Of a stretch of DNA of 64,000 nt, positions 17,553 through 26,262 are shown in pieces (position 1 is the first letter of the stretch; every line of letters starts with the position of its first letter). The translations under genes and the position numbers were made by a program. The notes below the pieces were generated by a model. That model was given only the letters and a program-made list of their open reading frames with translations, made no database searches and was not told the origin of the DNA. The stretch is from contig NZ_JAMBNR010000006.1 in NCBI RefSeq assembly GCF_023715205.1, forward strand, positions 62,001 to 126,000, given 5' to 3'. This stretch comes from Mesobacillus maritimus (GTDB taxonomy: Bacteria > Bacillota > Bacilli > Bacillales > Cytobacillaceae).

Positions 17553-18566
17553 ATGAAGAAATCACTTCTGAGCTTTTTAGTCATTCTGTTGTTTGCAGGA
17601 TTGTTAGCTGCTTGTGGTTCGAGTGACAAAGCAAATGGTGAGAAAGAAAAAATAGTTATCGGTTATTTTCCAAATATCAACCATGTTCCTGCGATGGTTG
17701 CAAAAGACCAAGGGTTTTTTGAGCAAGAGCTTGGGGACGGAACAATTGTTGAATATAAAACCTTTGCCGAAGGTGGATCGTTTATGACAGCGCTCAAAAC
17801 GGGTGATGTGGATGCCGGTTTAGTTGGTCCTGGGCCAGCGATGAATAATTATACTACCGGTGCAGATGTGAAAATCATCGCTGGGGCTTCTACAGGCGGA
17901 ACAGTAATTCTAGCGAGAAGTGATTTAGAGATTGATTCCCCAGAAGACTTTGAAGGAAAAATCTTTATTACACCTGGAATTGGCTGTACACATGATGTCC
18001 AGTATGAAACGTATCTTGAAGAAGCTGGAGTTACTTCAGAGCGTATTGGTGGTACGATGAAGCACTTAACTGGAAATCCAGCGCAATATGCTGCGATGCT
18101 TGAGTCAGGAAAAGTAGATATTGCTGTAGCTCCTGAACCATGGGCGGCTGTAATTGAGAAAGAAACGGATGCTGAAGTGGTAATTGGCTGGAATGAAGTA
18201 AGCTTCGGGGAGACACTACCTGCATCTGTTATGGTTACTTCTGGGAAAGTAGCTGAGGAAGATCCAGAAAAGGTCCAAAAGATTATTGATGCTCATAAAA
18301 AGGCGATTCAGTTTATTAATGATAATCCAGAAGAAGCAAAAGCAATTACAATTAACGATGTAAAAGAAACAACCGGCCAAGAACTTGATAAAGAAGTCGT
18401 TGATTTAGCTTGGGATCGAATCGGGTTTACCTATGAAGTAGACGAAGAAACTGTTCAGGCATTTGCTGATTCCTCCTATGCTTTGAAATTCCTAAAAGAA
18501 CAACCTGATTTTAAGAATTTAATCGATAAACAATTTATTCATAATCAAAAGACAGCAAGTAAATAA
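17553..18566 (+). CDS. NitT/TauT-type substrate-binding lipoprotein
   Basis: Secreted lipoprotein of 337 aa. The signal peptide ends at the lipobox LLAAC (Cys about residue 21). The periplasmic-binding-protein II fold opens with IVIGYFPNINHVPAMVAKDQ and contains DAGLVGPGPAMNNY and VAPEPWAAV, typical of SsuA/NrtA/NMT1-like proteins. The segment GIGCTHDVQY, with a Cys and His, is unusual enough to hint at a distinct ligand. GAGGGAGAGAAGAGGA precedes the ATG. Aliphatic sulfonate, taurine or thiamine precursor are all possible; none is proven. Confidence 0.83.
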   Translation: MKKSLLSFLVILLFAGLLAACGSSDKANGEKEKIVIGYFPNINHVPAMVAKDQGFFEQELGDGTIVEYKTFAEGGSFMTALKTGDVDAGLVGPGPAMNNYTTGADVKIIAGASTGGTVILARSDLEIDSPEDFEGKIFITPGIGCTHDVQYETYLEEAGVTSERIGGTMKHLTGNPAQYAAMLESGKVDIAVAPEPWAAVIEKETDAEVVIGWNEVSFGETLPASVMVTSGKVAEEDPEKVQKIIDAHKKAIQFINDNPEEAKAITINDVKETTGQELDKEVVDLAWDRIGFTYEVDEETVQAFADSSYALKFLKEQPDFKNLIDKQFIHNQKTASK

Positions 18567-18573
18567 TAGCTTC

Positions 18574-18612
18574 AAAAACACTTAGAACACGGTTCTAAGT
18601 GTTTTTCTTTTT
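18574..18612 (+). terminator. Terminator after the NitT/TauT operon
   Basis: AAAACACTTAGAAC / GTTCTAAGTGTTTT stem with a T-rich tail. Confidence 0.9.
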
Positions 18613-18649
18613 AGAGAGAGTGACGGGGAATTTTTGTAGCTTTATGTGC

Positions 18650-19193
18650 CGTGATGGGTCACAGAAATGAGCTGCCGGTAAGGTAGAGGATTTCTGTGCC
18701 CGTTGTGTTCTCAGAAGAGAGTAACCGGTAAGGTAGAGGGTTTCTATGTGCCCGTTGTGTTCTCAGAAGAGAGTAACCGGTAAGGTAGAGGGTTTCTATG
18801 TGCCCGTTGTGAGTTCGGAAGAGAGTAACTGGTAAGGTAGAGAGGTTCTATGTGCCCGTTGTGGGTTCAGAAGTGGGTAAACGGTAAGGTAGAGAGGTTC
18901 TACGTGCCCGTTGTGAGTTCGGAAGAGAGTAAACGGTAAGGTAGAGAGGTTCTATGTGCCCGTTGCGGGTTCAGAAGTGGGTAAACGGTAAGGTAGAGAG
19001 GTTCTATGTGCCCGTTGTGAGTTCGGAAGAGAGTAAACGGTAAGGTAGAGAGGTTCTATGTGCCCGTTGCGGGTTCAGAAGAGAGTAAAAGGTAAAGTAG
19101 AGGGTTTCTACGTGCCCGAGCGAGCACAGAAATGAGTTGCTGATAAGCTAGAGACGCTTTACGTACCCGTACCGAATTCTGTAGTGCACTACC
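18650..19193. repeat. 52-bp tandem repeat array
   Basis: About ten head-to-tail units. The core GGTAAGGTAGAG occurs at 18677, 18727, 18779, 18831, 18883, 18935, 18987, 19039 and (GGTAAAGTAGAG) 19091, that is every 52 bases except for one 50-base step, with a decayed tenth unit near 19142. Each unit also carries TGTGCCCGTTG. Units at 18831-19038 alternate between two variants (GAGTTCGGAAGAGAG and GGGTTCAGAAGTGGG), so the array grew partly by duplicating a 104-bp dimer. It has no unique spacers and no open frame. It fills most of the 874-base gap between the ABC operon and the M48 protease gene. Confidence 0.92.
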
Positions 19194-19440
19194 GGTTTCA
19201 TAGCGGAACCCTAAATACCCATAACGCTTTGAAAAAGTTCACGTCGCGATGTCGGATCAATAACCTGAACTTACTGCTATTTAATTTATTGAAAACCAAA
19301 GCATCAGGTGTTCTTTGAGTACATTCTACTTCAAATTTCTACAATCTTATGTTGAAGAAAAGCTCGTCAAGTTTGTTCTATTTTAGCGTATTAAGACTAA
19401 AATAGTTATGAGAGGTTGTACGAAAAGGAGGGGATTTAAT
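19194..19440. other. Intergenic sequence after the tandem array
   Basis: No gene seen. AT-rich sequence before the yhfN start presumably holds its promoter; I could not pick a convincing -35/-10 pair. Confidence 0.4.
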
Positions 19441-20742
19441 ATGGCAAGGAAAATGGGTTTTTTTGCAGTACTTGCCTATGTTTTATATGGTTTCATTATC
19501 TATTGGTACCTGTTTTACCTAGCCGATGCAAGCTTGCCTTTTGAATTTCAAGGGTCCAGTGCGGATCCTGCTACGTTTTTAAATAGTAGGGAGCTTATGC
19601 TTAGCGAAGAATATTCCCAAATCCGTAACCTTTTGTTTTTCTTATCAACCCCATTGGAATGGCTTATCTATTTTTTAATCCTGCTTTTAGGGTTATCGAA
19701 GGCATTCGACAAGTGGGCAGTGGACACAATGAAAAACAAACTAGGACGAGTGGGGATTTATGTATTTTGGCTTACGTTATTTGCTTATGTTGCAACGTTG
19801 CCAATTGGCTATCTCAGCTATCATTTATCCAAAACGTATAATATTTCTACGCAGGGTTTTGCTTCCTGGATGAAAGATGAATTGATTGATTTTTGGTTGA
19901 ACTTTGGCATGATGTTTATTATTGTACTGGTTCTTTATTGGTTGATGAATAAAAGTAAACGATTTTGGTGGTTGTTTGCTTGGATGTTATCCGTACCGTT
20001 TACCCTATTTATGATGTTTTTACAACCAGTTGTCATTGATCCGTTGTACAATGACTTTTACCCGTTGAAAAACAAAGAATTGGAAGCTAAGATTTTAAAT
20101 CTTGCTAACGAAGCAAACATCCCTGCTGAGCATGTGTTTGAAGTAAATATGGCAGAAAAAACAAATGCCTTAAATGCTTATGTAACAGGAATTGGTTCCA
20201 ATTCAAGGATTGTGCTCTGGGATACAACGTTGAACCGTTTAAATGATGATCAGATTTTATTTATAATGGCTCATGAAATGGCTCATTACGTTGAAAAGCA
20301 TTTGTATATTGGAATTGCCGGATACTTACTTTTGTCACTACTTGGCTTGTATCTCACTTACCGACTAATGAATTGGGCCGTTGCCCGTTGGGGAAAAGAG
20401 TTCAAAATTGACAGGGTTGGAAGCATTCGGTCATTTCCGTTGTTTCTAATGATTATATCCATGTTAGCTTTTGCTTCGAGTCCCTTCTCTAATGCTGTCT
20501 CTAGGTACCAAGAGACGAGAGCGGACAACTATGCGATTGAGATGACTGATCACCCTCAAGCGGCAATCACCTCTTTCCAAGAATTAACAAAGGCTGGGTT
20601 AAGTCAGGTGAATCCGCCTTTACTTGTGAAAGTTTTCCGCTATGGGCATCCAACCATGCTCGAACGTATTTCTAGAATGGAAGAGTACGAAATTCAAAAA
20701 AGAAATCAAGAGTGGGAAAAGCAAGCCACGGAAGAAAATTAG
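19441..20742 (+). CDS. yhfN: M48 family membrane zinc protease (YhfN)
   Basis: Membrane-embedded metalloprotease of 433 aa of the CAAX prenyl protease 1/M48 class. The zinc motif HEMAHYVEKH (HExxH) is followed by the distal ligand region ETRADNYAIEM. About seven membrane helices surround it, beginning near residue 5 and at WLIYFLILLLGLS. AAAGGAGGGG before ATG 19441 decides the start over 19408. B. subtilis YhfN occupies the same syntenic slot. Substrates are unknown; a role in membrane protein turnover is likely. Confidence 0.87.
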   Translation: MARKMGFFAVLAYVLYGFIIYWYLFYLADASLPFEFQGSSADPATFLNSRELMLSEEYSQIRNLLFFLSTPLEWLIYFLILLLGLSKAFDKWAVDTMKNKLGRVGIYVFWLTLFAYVATLPIGYLSYHLSKTYNISTQGFASWMKDELIDFWLNFGMMFIIVLVLYWLMNKSKRFWWLFAWMLSVPFTLFMMFLQPVVIDPLYNDFYPLKNKELEAKILNLANEANIPAEHVFEVNMAEKTNALNAYVTGIGSNSRIVLWDTTLNRLNDDQILFIMAHEMAHYVEKHLYIGIAGYLLLSLLGLYLTYRLMNWAVARWGKEFKIDRVGSIRSFPLFLMIISMLAFASSPFSNAVSRYQETRADNYAIEMTDHPQAAITSFQELTKAGLSQVNPPLLVKVFRYGHPTMLERISRMEEYEIQKRNQEWEKQATEEN

Positions 20743-20750
20743 TTCGCGTA

Positions 20751-20784
20751 CAAAGAATCCCCGGTAATAGCCGGGGATTCTTTG
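20751..20784 (+). terminator. Terminator after yhfN
   Basis: CAAAGAATCCCCGG / CCGGGGATTCTTTG stem with loop TAATAG, T-rich at the end. Confidence 0.88.
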
Positions 20785-20958
20785 TTGTTGAGGAAAGTAA
20801 ATAATGTGAATATCTTATAGCCAAGTTAGTAAGGTCCAAACTCAGTGTTTAGCGACTTGTATAGTGGCCAAACAGGGGCTTTGTTAATAGGGAAAGGTTT
20901 CAAATGATTGACGGCTCTGTCTTTGCCTTAAGGTTCGCTATTTGGAGATTTAACATGA

Positions 20959-21204
20959 TTAGGTGCCAAATTGTTTATCAAGTGCCTTTAGCTCTTCTGT
21001 TAGTGATAAGAATAAGGGGCGGTTTCGATCATCAATAGCTTTGTCAATTTTCGTTAGGAGTTTTTCTTTTTGGTTCTTGAGCTGAATTTCAGAAATGAGC
21101 ATTTCAACATATAAGTCCTGTACAAACGATTCTTTTTCTTTAATTCTTTTTAATACACTGGCCTTCATGAGTTCAGAATAAGACTTCTCCTTCACTGATT
21201 TCAC
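20959..21204 (-). CDS. IDEAL domain protein
   Basis: Small acidic/basic helical protein of 81 aa. Its C-terminal half (LYVEMLISEIQLKNQKEKLL then KIDKAIDDRNRPLFLSLTEE) matches the IDEAL domain found in small Bacillus proteins and in YpiB-like proteins, thought to mediate protein contacts. It reads toward yhfN and away from comK, so it shares the comK upstream region. The function is unknown. Confidence 0.72.
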   Translation of the reverse strand: MKSVKEKSYSELMKASVLKRIKEKESFVQDLYVEMLISEIQLKNQKEKLLTKIDKAIDDRNRPLFLSLTEELKALDKQFGT

Positions 21205-21390
21205 CTCTTTGACCTTTTTTATATTATATGGAAGTCAAGGAAGATAATCAACAAATTATTTTAATTTTTGGAAAATTTTATTGTGGTAATTATGTATAAA
21301 TTTAGAACTTTATATTCCAGCTATTTTCTTTGCGAAAATCAATGCTATGATTTAATTTGGGTAAACTGCCCAGATAAGGAGATGAACTGC

Positions 21391-21966
21391 ATGATTATTG
21401 ACCAGAAAGATTTAGTAGATGAGTATGAAATAAATCCTTTTACAATGTTGATTCTTCCGTTTGAAGTCGAGAACAAAATGTATTCAAAGATTGTTGAGTA
21501 TGAAAGAGTCTATTTTTCACCGTTAAAACCGACTGAAGTAGTCAAAAGGGGATGTGAATACAACCTCTCCGATTATAACGCCAGTAAAAAGGTTACGCGT
21601 AGGCTGACTAGAGTAACTCATAAAGCCCCTATCGCGGTGGATCCTTCAAACTCGGTCTTTCTGCTACCTACTAAGTCACCATCTAAACCGAACTGTATCT
21701 GGGTTTCTCACGAGCATGTACTTGACCACAAACGGAATGATGCTCACAGCACGAGGGTAACTTTTCGAAATAAAGAAACCTATGTGCTCCCCATTTCATA
21801 TATTTCTTTTGAAAAGCAATTATTAAGAACAGCAGAATTAAGGGCAAAGGTACTTCAAAAAATAAAGGAAAATGAGCGTAGAGCAGAGTATATCATCTAT
21901 GGTCGGCGCTTAACTCAAGAGAGAATGGCTTTTATGGTTGGCGAACGATATCGTTATGATGATTAG
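21391..21966 (+). CDS. comK: Competence transcription factor ComK
   Basis: DNA-binding master regulator of genetic competence, 191 aa, close to B. subtilis ComK (192 aa). Conserved blocks are APIAVDPSNSVFLLPTKSPS, CIWVSHEHV and LPISYISFEKQLLRTAELR. ComK binds pairs of AT boxes in the minor groove and activates its own gene. AAGGAG at 21376-21381 lies 9 bases before ATG 21391; the longer frame from 21268 adds residues not in the family. The AT-rich stretch at 21240-21300 could hold AT boxes, but I could not assign a perfect pair. No truncation is visible, so competence may be functional. Confidence 0.92.
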   Translation: MIIDQKDLVDEYEINPFTMLILPFEVENKMYSKIVEYERVYFSPLKPTEVVKRGCEYNLSDYNASKKVTRRLTRVTHKAPIAVDPSNSVFLLPTKSPSKPNCIWVSHEHVLDHKRNDAHSTRVTFRNKETYVLPISYISFEKQLLRTAELRAKVLQKIKENERRAEYIIYGRRLTQERMAFMVGERYRYDD

Positions 21967-21974
21967 GAAGTGAT

Positions 21975-22008
21975 GACCCTGTGCAGATAAGCAGGGTCTT
22001 CCTTTTTA
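21975..22008 (+). terminator. Terminator after comK
   Basis: GACCCTG / CAGGGTC stem with a 10-base loop and a TTCCTTTTT tail. Confidence 0.8.
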
Positions 22009-22018
22009 ATTCAAGACT

Positions 22019-22384
22019 TTAAGATGACATACCGCGATTTAAGAGATAATCGGTCATTAGTTCTTGCACTTTATTCCGTATCCGCGGATTAAAATAATTG
22101 TGTTGTTCCTCATAGCCTTTATAAAGAAAAAGGTACATAGTGAAGGCTTCATCTTGTTTCAGCTTTTCTACTTTAAGGCTGTTTTGCTTCATATAACGTT
22201 TTACATTAGCCAACTTCAATTGAATAGCCCTCATTGTTTCCTCAATTAACTCGAGATATGGTTTTTTTAACTTTAGTGAACTGTTTTCAATAATTTGAAT
22301 GTCCCGATCGAGAATCGTTAAGACCATTGGGAGATATATCGCTTGTTCAAGAATATCTCGGTCCTGTTTGCTTATTCTAGTCAT
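22019..22384 (-). CDS. yhjD: YhjD family conserved protein
   Basis: Protein of 121 aa with mainly helical composition, opening MTRISKQDRDILEQAIYLPM and containing DEAFTMYLFLYKGYEEQHNY, which resembles B. subtilis YhjD in length and context near comK and yhjE. No enzymatic motif is visible. It is convergent with comK. Function unknown. Confidence 0.65.
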   Translation of the reverse strand: MTRISKQDRDILEQAIYLPMVLTILDRDIQIIENSSLKLKKPYLELIEETMRAIQLKLANVKRYMKQNSLKVEKLKQDEAFTMYLFLYKGYEEQHNYFNPRIRNKVQELMTDYLLNRGMSS

Positions 22385-22661
22385 GTTTCTAAATCCTCCT
22401 ACAATAAGAGAACGTTTGTTCCTAATTTATGTTACATGATGGACTAGGCCGGATTCAAGTGTTTTTGTAAACTTATTCTATAAATTTTGTTATAGGAGGC
22501 TTTTAGATGCATTTATAATCATAAAAAGGAAGAATCATGGAATAGATGTAGGATAAGAATAAGTAATATAAAGGGACAAGGTAATTTAGTTTTACATTCC
22601 TAAGCAAGGATAACAAAGAAGCGAAACCTACAACGTTACTTAATAAGCTAGGAGGAATGAG

Positions 22662-23597
22662 ATGCGTTCAGATCGACATATAGGAAAGAAATCAAAGAAG
22701 CGACGATTTTCAACTGCTTTCATTATACTGTTCCTCCTTATTGGTGCAGTAGCTTTTTATAGTGTCATTCAATATCGACAAGGATTAAAGGGCTCTCAAC
22801 AAGAAGCCGGTGATACTAAAGAAGAGTACAGTTTTAATGGCGAGCGCGATAAAAATGGGTATACAAATATCTTGCTTCTTGGGAGCGATTCAAGAGGAGA
22901 AGCGGTGTCAAGAGCAGATACAATTATGATTGCCAGCTATAATCCTGATACAGGATCCTATAAGCTTGCATCCATTATGAGGGATACCTATGTAAATATT
23001 CCTGGATATGGAATGAACAAGATCAATGCTGCTTTTGCATATGGAGGTCCTGAGTTACTGAGACAAACAATTAAAGAAAATTTTGAAGTTGACTTAAAGT
23101 ATTACGCTATTCTTGATTTTGAAGGGTTTGTCCGATTAATTGATACAGCCTTTCCAAATGGGGTCGAAATCGATGTAGAAAAGAGTATGTCAAAGGATAT
23201 AGGGGTAACGCTTGAGCCTGGGATTCAAAGGCTAGATGGCGAACATCTTTTAGGATATGTTCGGTTTAGACAAGATGCTGTCGGTGATTTCGGTCGGGTA
23301 GAAAGGCAGCAAAAGGTTATTCGTGAGATAGGGGGTCAACTTGCTAGTGTCCAAACTCTTCCTAAATTACCAAAAATGGTCGGAGTAATTACGCCATATA
23401 TCAATACGAACATGGATACAGGAGACGTTCTTTACATGGCCCGAGGTTTTCTTTCATCAGATGGACGGGATGTTCAAACTATGAGAGTTCCAGTTGAAAA
23501 TACGTTTTACAATCAAAGAGTAAGCGGGGCAGGCGCTGTGCTCGCAATCGATTTAGAGGCAAACAAACAAGAATTGAATGAATTTTTAGCGAAATGA
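22662..23597 (+). CDS. LytR-CpsA-Psr family cell-wall glycopolymer ligase
   Basis: Type II membrane protein of 311 aa: short basic cytoplasmic tail, one membrane helix at about residues 17-38, then an extracellular LCP domain. Domain motifs include LLLGSDSRGEAVSRADTIM, SIMRDTYVNIPGYG, KINAAFAYGG and the Arg-rich GYVRFRQDAVGDFGRVERQQ. LCP enzymes move wall teichoic acid or other polymers from lipid carriers to peptidoglycan. TAGGAGG precedes the ATG at 22662. B. subtilis has several paralogs (TagT, TagU, TagV), and I cannot choose among them. Confidence 0.9.
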   Translation: MRSDRHIGKKSKKRRFSTAFIILFLLIGAVAFYSVIQYRQGLKGSQQEAGDTKEEYSFNGERDKNGYTNILLLGSDSRGEAVSRADTIMIASYNPDTGSYKLASIMRDTYVNIPGYGMNKINAAFAYGGPELLRQTIKENFEVDLKYYAILDFEGFVRLIDTAFPNGVEIDVEKSMSKDIGVTLEPGIQRLDGEHLLGYVRFRQDAVGDFGRVERQQKVIREIGGQLASVQTLPKLPKMVGVITPYINTNMDTGDVLYMARGFLSSDGRDVQTMRVPVENTFYNQRVSGAGAVLAIDLEANKQELNEFLAK

Positions 23598-23690
23598 GTT
23601 TGAATCTTTTTCAATTAATTTGGAAAGGTGTAAAATATAGATAGAATGATTGTAAATTAGTTTGAGTTCATCAGGGAAAAGGAGATTTCA

Positions 23691-24308
23691 ATGGATTTTG
23701 AGTCAATTAAGGAATGGTTCGCATTAGAGAATATAATGGATTTAATTGGTGAATATCGTGCGTTGGGACCGATTCCGGGTATTCTCCTTCCAATGATTGA
23801 GGCTTTCTTTCCTTTTTTGCCACTAGTATTGTTCGTTATGGCTAATGCTAACGCCTTTGGTCTATGGTTTGGTTTTCTCTTTTCTTGGATTGGAGCTTGC
23901 GCAGGAGCGATGCTCGTTTTCCTTTTGTTTCGAAAGTATGGCCAAAAGCGGATTCTTCGGCTTTTGCAAAAGCACAAACAAGTTCGAAAAGGGATGAATT
24001 GGATCGAACGACATGGTTTTGGTCCATTGTTTTTATTACTTTGTTTCCCATTTACCCCTTCTGCCATTGTCAATATTGTCGCGGGTTTATCGAAAATTAG
24101 TCTGCCGCAATATATGCTTGCTGTCATGGCTGGGAAAATGGTAATGATATTCACCATCAGTTTCGTTGGACACGATATCCGGTCATTATTAACTCAGCCA
24201 ATTCGAACAGCGATTGTTCTCGTGATTATTTTCGTTCTTTGGTATGTTGGAAAAATAATTGAAGTAAGAATGAATATGACTCCAAATAAAGACCATAATG
24301 GAAAATAA
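23691..24308 (+). CDS. yhjE: DedA/TVP38-like membrane protein YhjE
   Basis: Membrane protein of 205 aa of the SNARE-associated (VTT/DedA) superfamily, with the family core PGILLPMIEAFFPFLPLVLF, FSWIGACAGAMLVFLLFRKYG and FGPLFLLLCFPFTPSAIVN. Related proteins act in lipid-carrier or phospholipid movement across the membrane. The next gene encodes a signal peptidase, as in B. subtilis yhjE-sipV; the two frames nearly touch. An open frame on the opposite strand is a shadow. Confidence 0.82.
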   Translation: MDFESIKEWFALENIMDLIGEYRALGPIPGILLPMIEAFFPFLPLVLFVMANANAFGLWFGFLFSWIGACAGAMLVFLLFRKYGQKRILRLLQKHKQVRKGMNWIERHGFGPLFLLLCFPFTPSAIVNIVAGLSKISLPQYMLAVMAGKMVMIFTISFVGHDIRSLLTQPIRTAIVLVIIFVLWYVGKIIEVRMNMTPNKDHNGK

Positions 24309-24369
24309 TCACATCATTGATCAGTCTCCTGAACGGAAAAACTCTGGTGGAAGAGGTGGGAGATCGTTT

Positions 24370-24924
24370 ATGAAAGAAGAATGGAGAAATGAAGGGGTTG
24401 AATGGTTTAAGGCTTTATCCTTAGGAATCATTGTATTTGTAGCTATTCGGACTTTCTTTTTTTCTAACTATGTTGTAGAAGGAGAATCTATGCTGCCAAC
24501 CCTTGAGGATGGAAACAAGGTAGTGGTTAACAAAATTGGCTTTGAGGCAAATGATTTACAGAGATTTGATGTTATCGTTTTCCATGCAAATGAACAAGAG
24601 GATTATGTAAAACGTATTATCGGACTCCCAGGAGATACAATTAATTATCGTGATGATCAGCTTTATATTAATGGAGAGCAAATCGATGAACCTTTTTTAG
24701 AAAAGTACCGCTCAAAACTTTTTGGAGGAGTCTTAACAGGAGATTTTACACTTGAGGAAGTTACTGGGAAGGTGACCATACCTGAGGGGTATATATTTGT
24801 CTTAGGTGATAACCGGAGGGGAAGTTGGGATAGTCGCCACTTTGGCCTCATCGCTGTGGAGCAGATAGTAGGAAAGGTGAATTTACGTTATTGGCCCTTG
24901 GACGAAATGGATGTATCTTTTTAA
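24370..24924 (+). CDS. sipV: Type I signal peptidase
   Basis: Signal peptidase I of 184 aa, membrane anchored by one N-terminal helix (ALSLGIIVFVAIRTFFF). Catalytic Ser lies in GESMLPTL and the general-base Lys in YVKRIIGLPGD; the later boxes GYIFVLGDNR and SWDSRHFG are intact. It cleaves signal peptides of secreted proteins. A frame opens at 24298, but only ATG 24370 has a ribosome site (GGTGGGAGA). Position after yhjE supports sipV, although the length and motifs are equally close to SipS/SipT. Confidence 0.88.
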   Translation: MKEEWRNEGVEWFKALSLGIIVFVAIRTFFFSNYVVEGESMLPTLEDGNKVVVNKIGFEANDLQRFDVIVFHANEQEDYVKRIIGLPGDTINYRDDQLYINGEQIDEPFLEKYRSKLFGGVLTGDFTLEEVTGKVTIPEGYIFVLGDNRRGSWDSRHFGLIAVEQIVGKVNLRYWPLDEMDVSF

Positions 24925-24933
24925 TGAATGAGG

Positions 24934-24974
24934 GTGGGAAGCAACCTAGAAAGGGGCTTCCCACTTTTTCTTTT
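24934..24974 (+). terminator. Terminator after sip
   Basis: GTGGGAAGC / GCTTCCCAC stem followed by TTTTTCTTTTT. Confidence 0.85.
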
Positions 24975-24984
24975 TCCAGAATAG

Positions 24985-26127
24985 TCAACTTCCAATTTTT
25001 AGGTTTTTAATCAGTTGACACAGCCAAAGATTCAGTAAAAACAACATGCTCAAAACGATTAGGATCTGATGAAAAGATGCAAAAGAGGCTAGCGAGGGTC
25101 CTAGGCTTGCACCTATTAATAAAATAAATGAATAAAGTGAAAGGGCCTGGGAGCGCTTTTTTTCTACAAATGAACCAATTAATGTTATAACAGTAGGGAT
25201 TACAAGTGAAATGGATGAGATGAAAAGAATCGAAAATACGATTAATTCCGCTGTACGATGATAGAATAGCATGGCAATGAAACTTAAAATACCAATGATG
25301 AAACCCGCTTCTAACGTTTTCAATTCACCTAATTTCTCGATGAATTTTCCTGTGAAAATAGAAAGTGTAGCCCCAATCAAGCCTGCAGTTCGAATCATGA
25401 AAAGGTCCTCGTTCGCACCAGGAAAATAGCGATTAAGTGCATCATAAAAGGCGATGACGGAAAATAGTAGGGAAAAAGTGATTACGTAGCACTTAGCTAA
25501 CAGCGAGTCCTTTATTAGAGAAAAATAGACAGCTAAGACTGGCTCTTTTTTCATTCGATTTATAGGAGAATCAGCCAGAATAATGAAGGCGAGGACAAAA
25601 AGTAAAAGGTAACAAAATGCAAAGAAGAAAAACACACTGTTCCAAGAGAATTGGTAGGACAGTAGGGAACTTATTAATTGACCGAAAATCCCCGCAATTA
25701 AAAACCCAGTATTAATCAGCACGACTAATAAAGTACGTGGTTTTGTCGGAAACATCTCAAATGAATAAGCGAAGACAACCGAAGCGAAGGAGGCTAGCGT
25801 GAATCCTTGTATAGACCGAGTCAACCATAAGGTGATAGCGCCGGTAGCAAAGCCAACAGCAAAAGTGGTGACTGATGATATAAGTAAGCCGTAGACTAGG
25901 ATTTTCTTACGACCTACATAATTCGAAATCGGTCCAAACGAGAGTAGTCCTCCTGCATAAAAGAGAGTGAATAAGCTTCCGGCAATAACCACATCTACAC
26001 TAGAGATATCAAGGTCTATAGCTACGGCTTCATAAATGGGAATAAGTGTATAAATATTGCTTGCAACTAAAATAGAAATAAGCGTTAACAGAGTAAAAGC
26101 ATACTTCTTCCGTGTGAATGTGTTCAT
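24985..26127 (-). CDS. MFS transporter
   Basis: Major facilitator protein of 380 aa with twelve hydrophobic helices. The loop 2-3 motif appears as GPISNYVGRKKILVYG. It resembles drug or metabolite efflux members, and its position between sip and addB recalls B. subtilis yhjO, but the substrate cannot be read from sequence. ATG 26127 is preceded by GGGTGA; the TTG 12 bases upstream is an alternative. It is divergent from addB. Confidence 0.82.
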   Translation of the reverse strand: MNTFTRKKYAFTLLTLISILVASNIYTLIPIYEAVAIDLDISSVDVVIAGSLFTLFYAGGLLSFGPISNYVGRKKILVYGLLISSVTTFAVGFATGAITLWLTRSIQGFTLASFASVVFAYSFEMFPTKPRTLLVVLINTGFLIAGIFGQLISSLLSYQFSWNSVFFFFAFCYLLLFVLAFIILADSPINRMKKEPVLAVYFSLIKDSLLAKCYVITFSLLFSVIAFYDALNRYFPGANEDLFMIRTAGLIGATLSIFTGKFIEKLGELKTLEAGFIIGILSFIAMLFYHRTAELIVFSILFISSISLVIPTVITLIGSFVEKKRSQALSLYSFILLIGASLGPSLASFASFHQILIVLSMLFLLNLWLCQLIKNLKIGS

Positions 26128-26262
26128 AGAATCACCCAAGATAATGTATGCATTTTCCTTAGCCGTTGTAGGTTGTTTTGGAAATAATTATGGTCAAAAA
26201 ATCGTAGGGTGTTATGTTATCATCAAGTATAGAGATTTTAGGTAGGGATGGGAGGAACATCG

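Noticed and set aside
18650-19193. CRISPR array
   Set aside because: The whole 52-bp unit is repeated with no unique spacers, and no cas genes are nearby.
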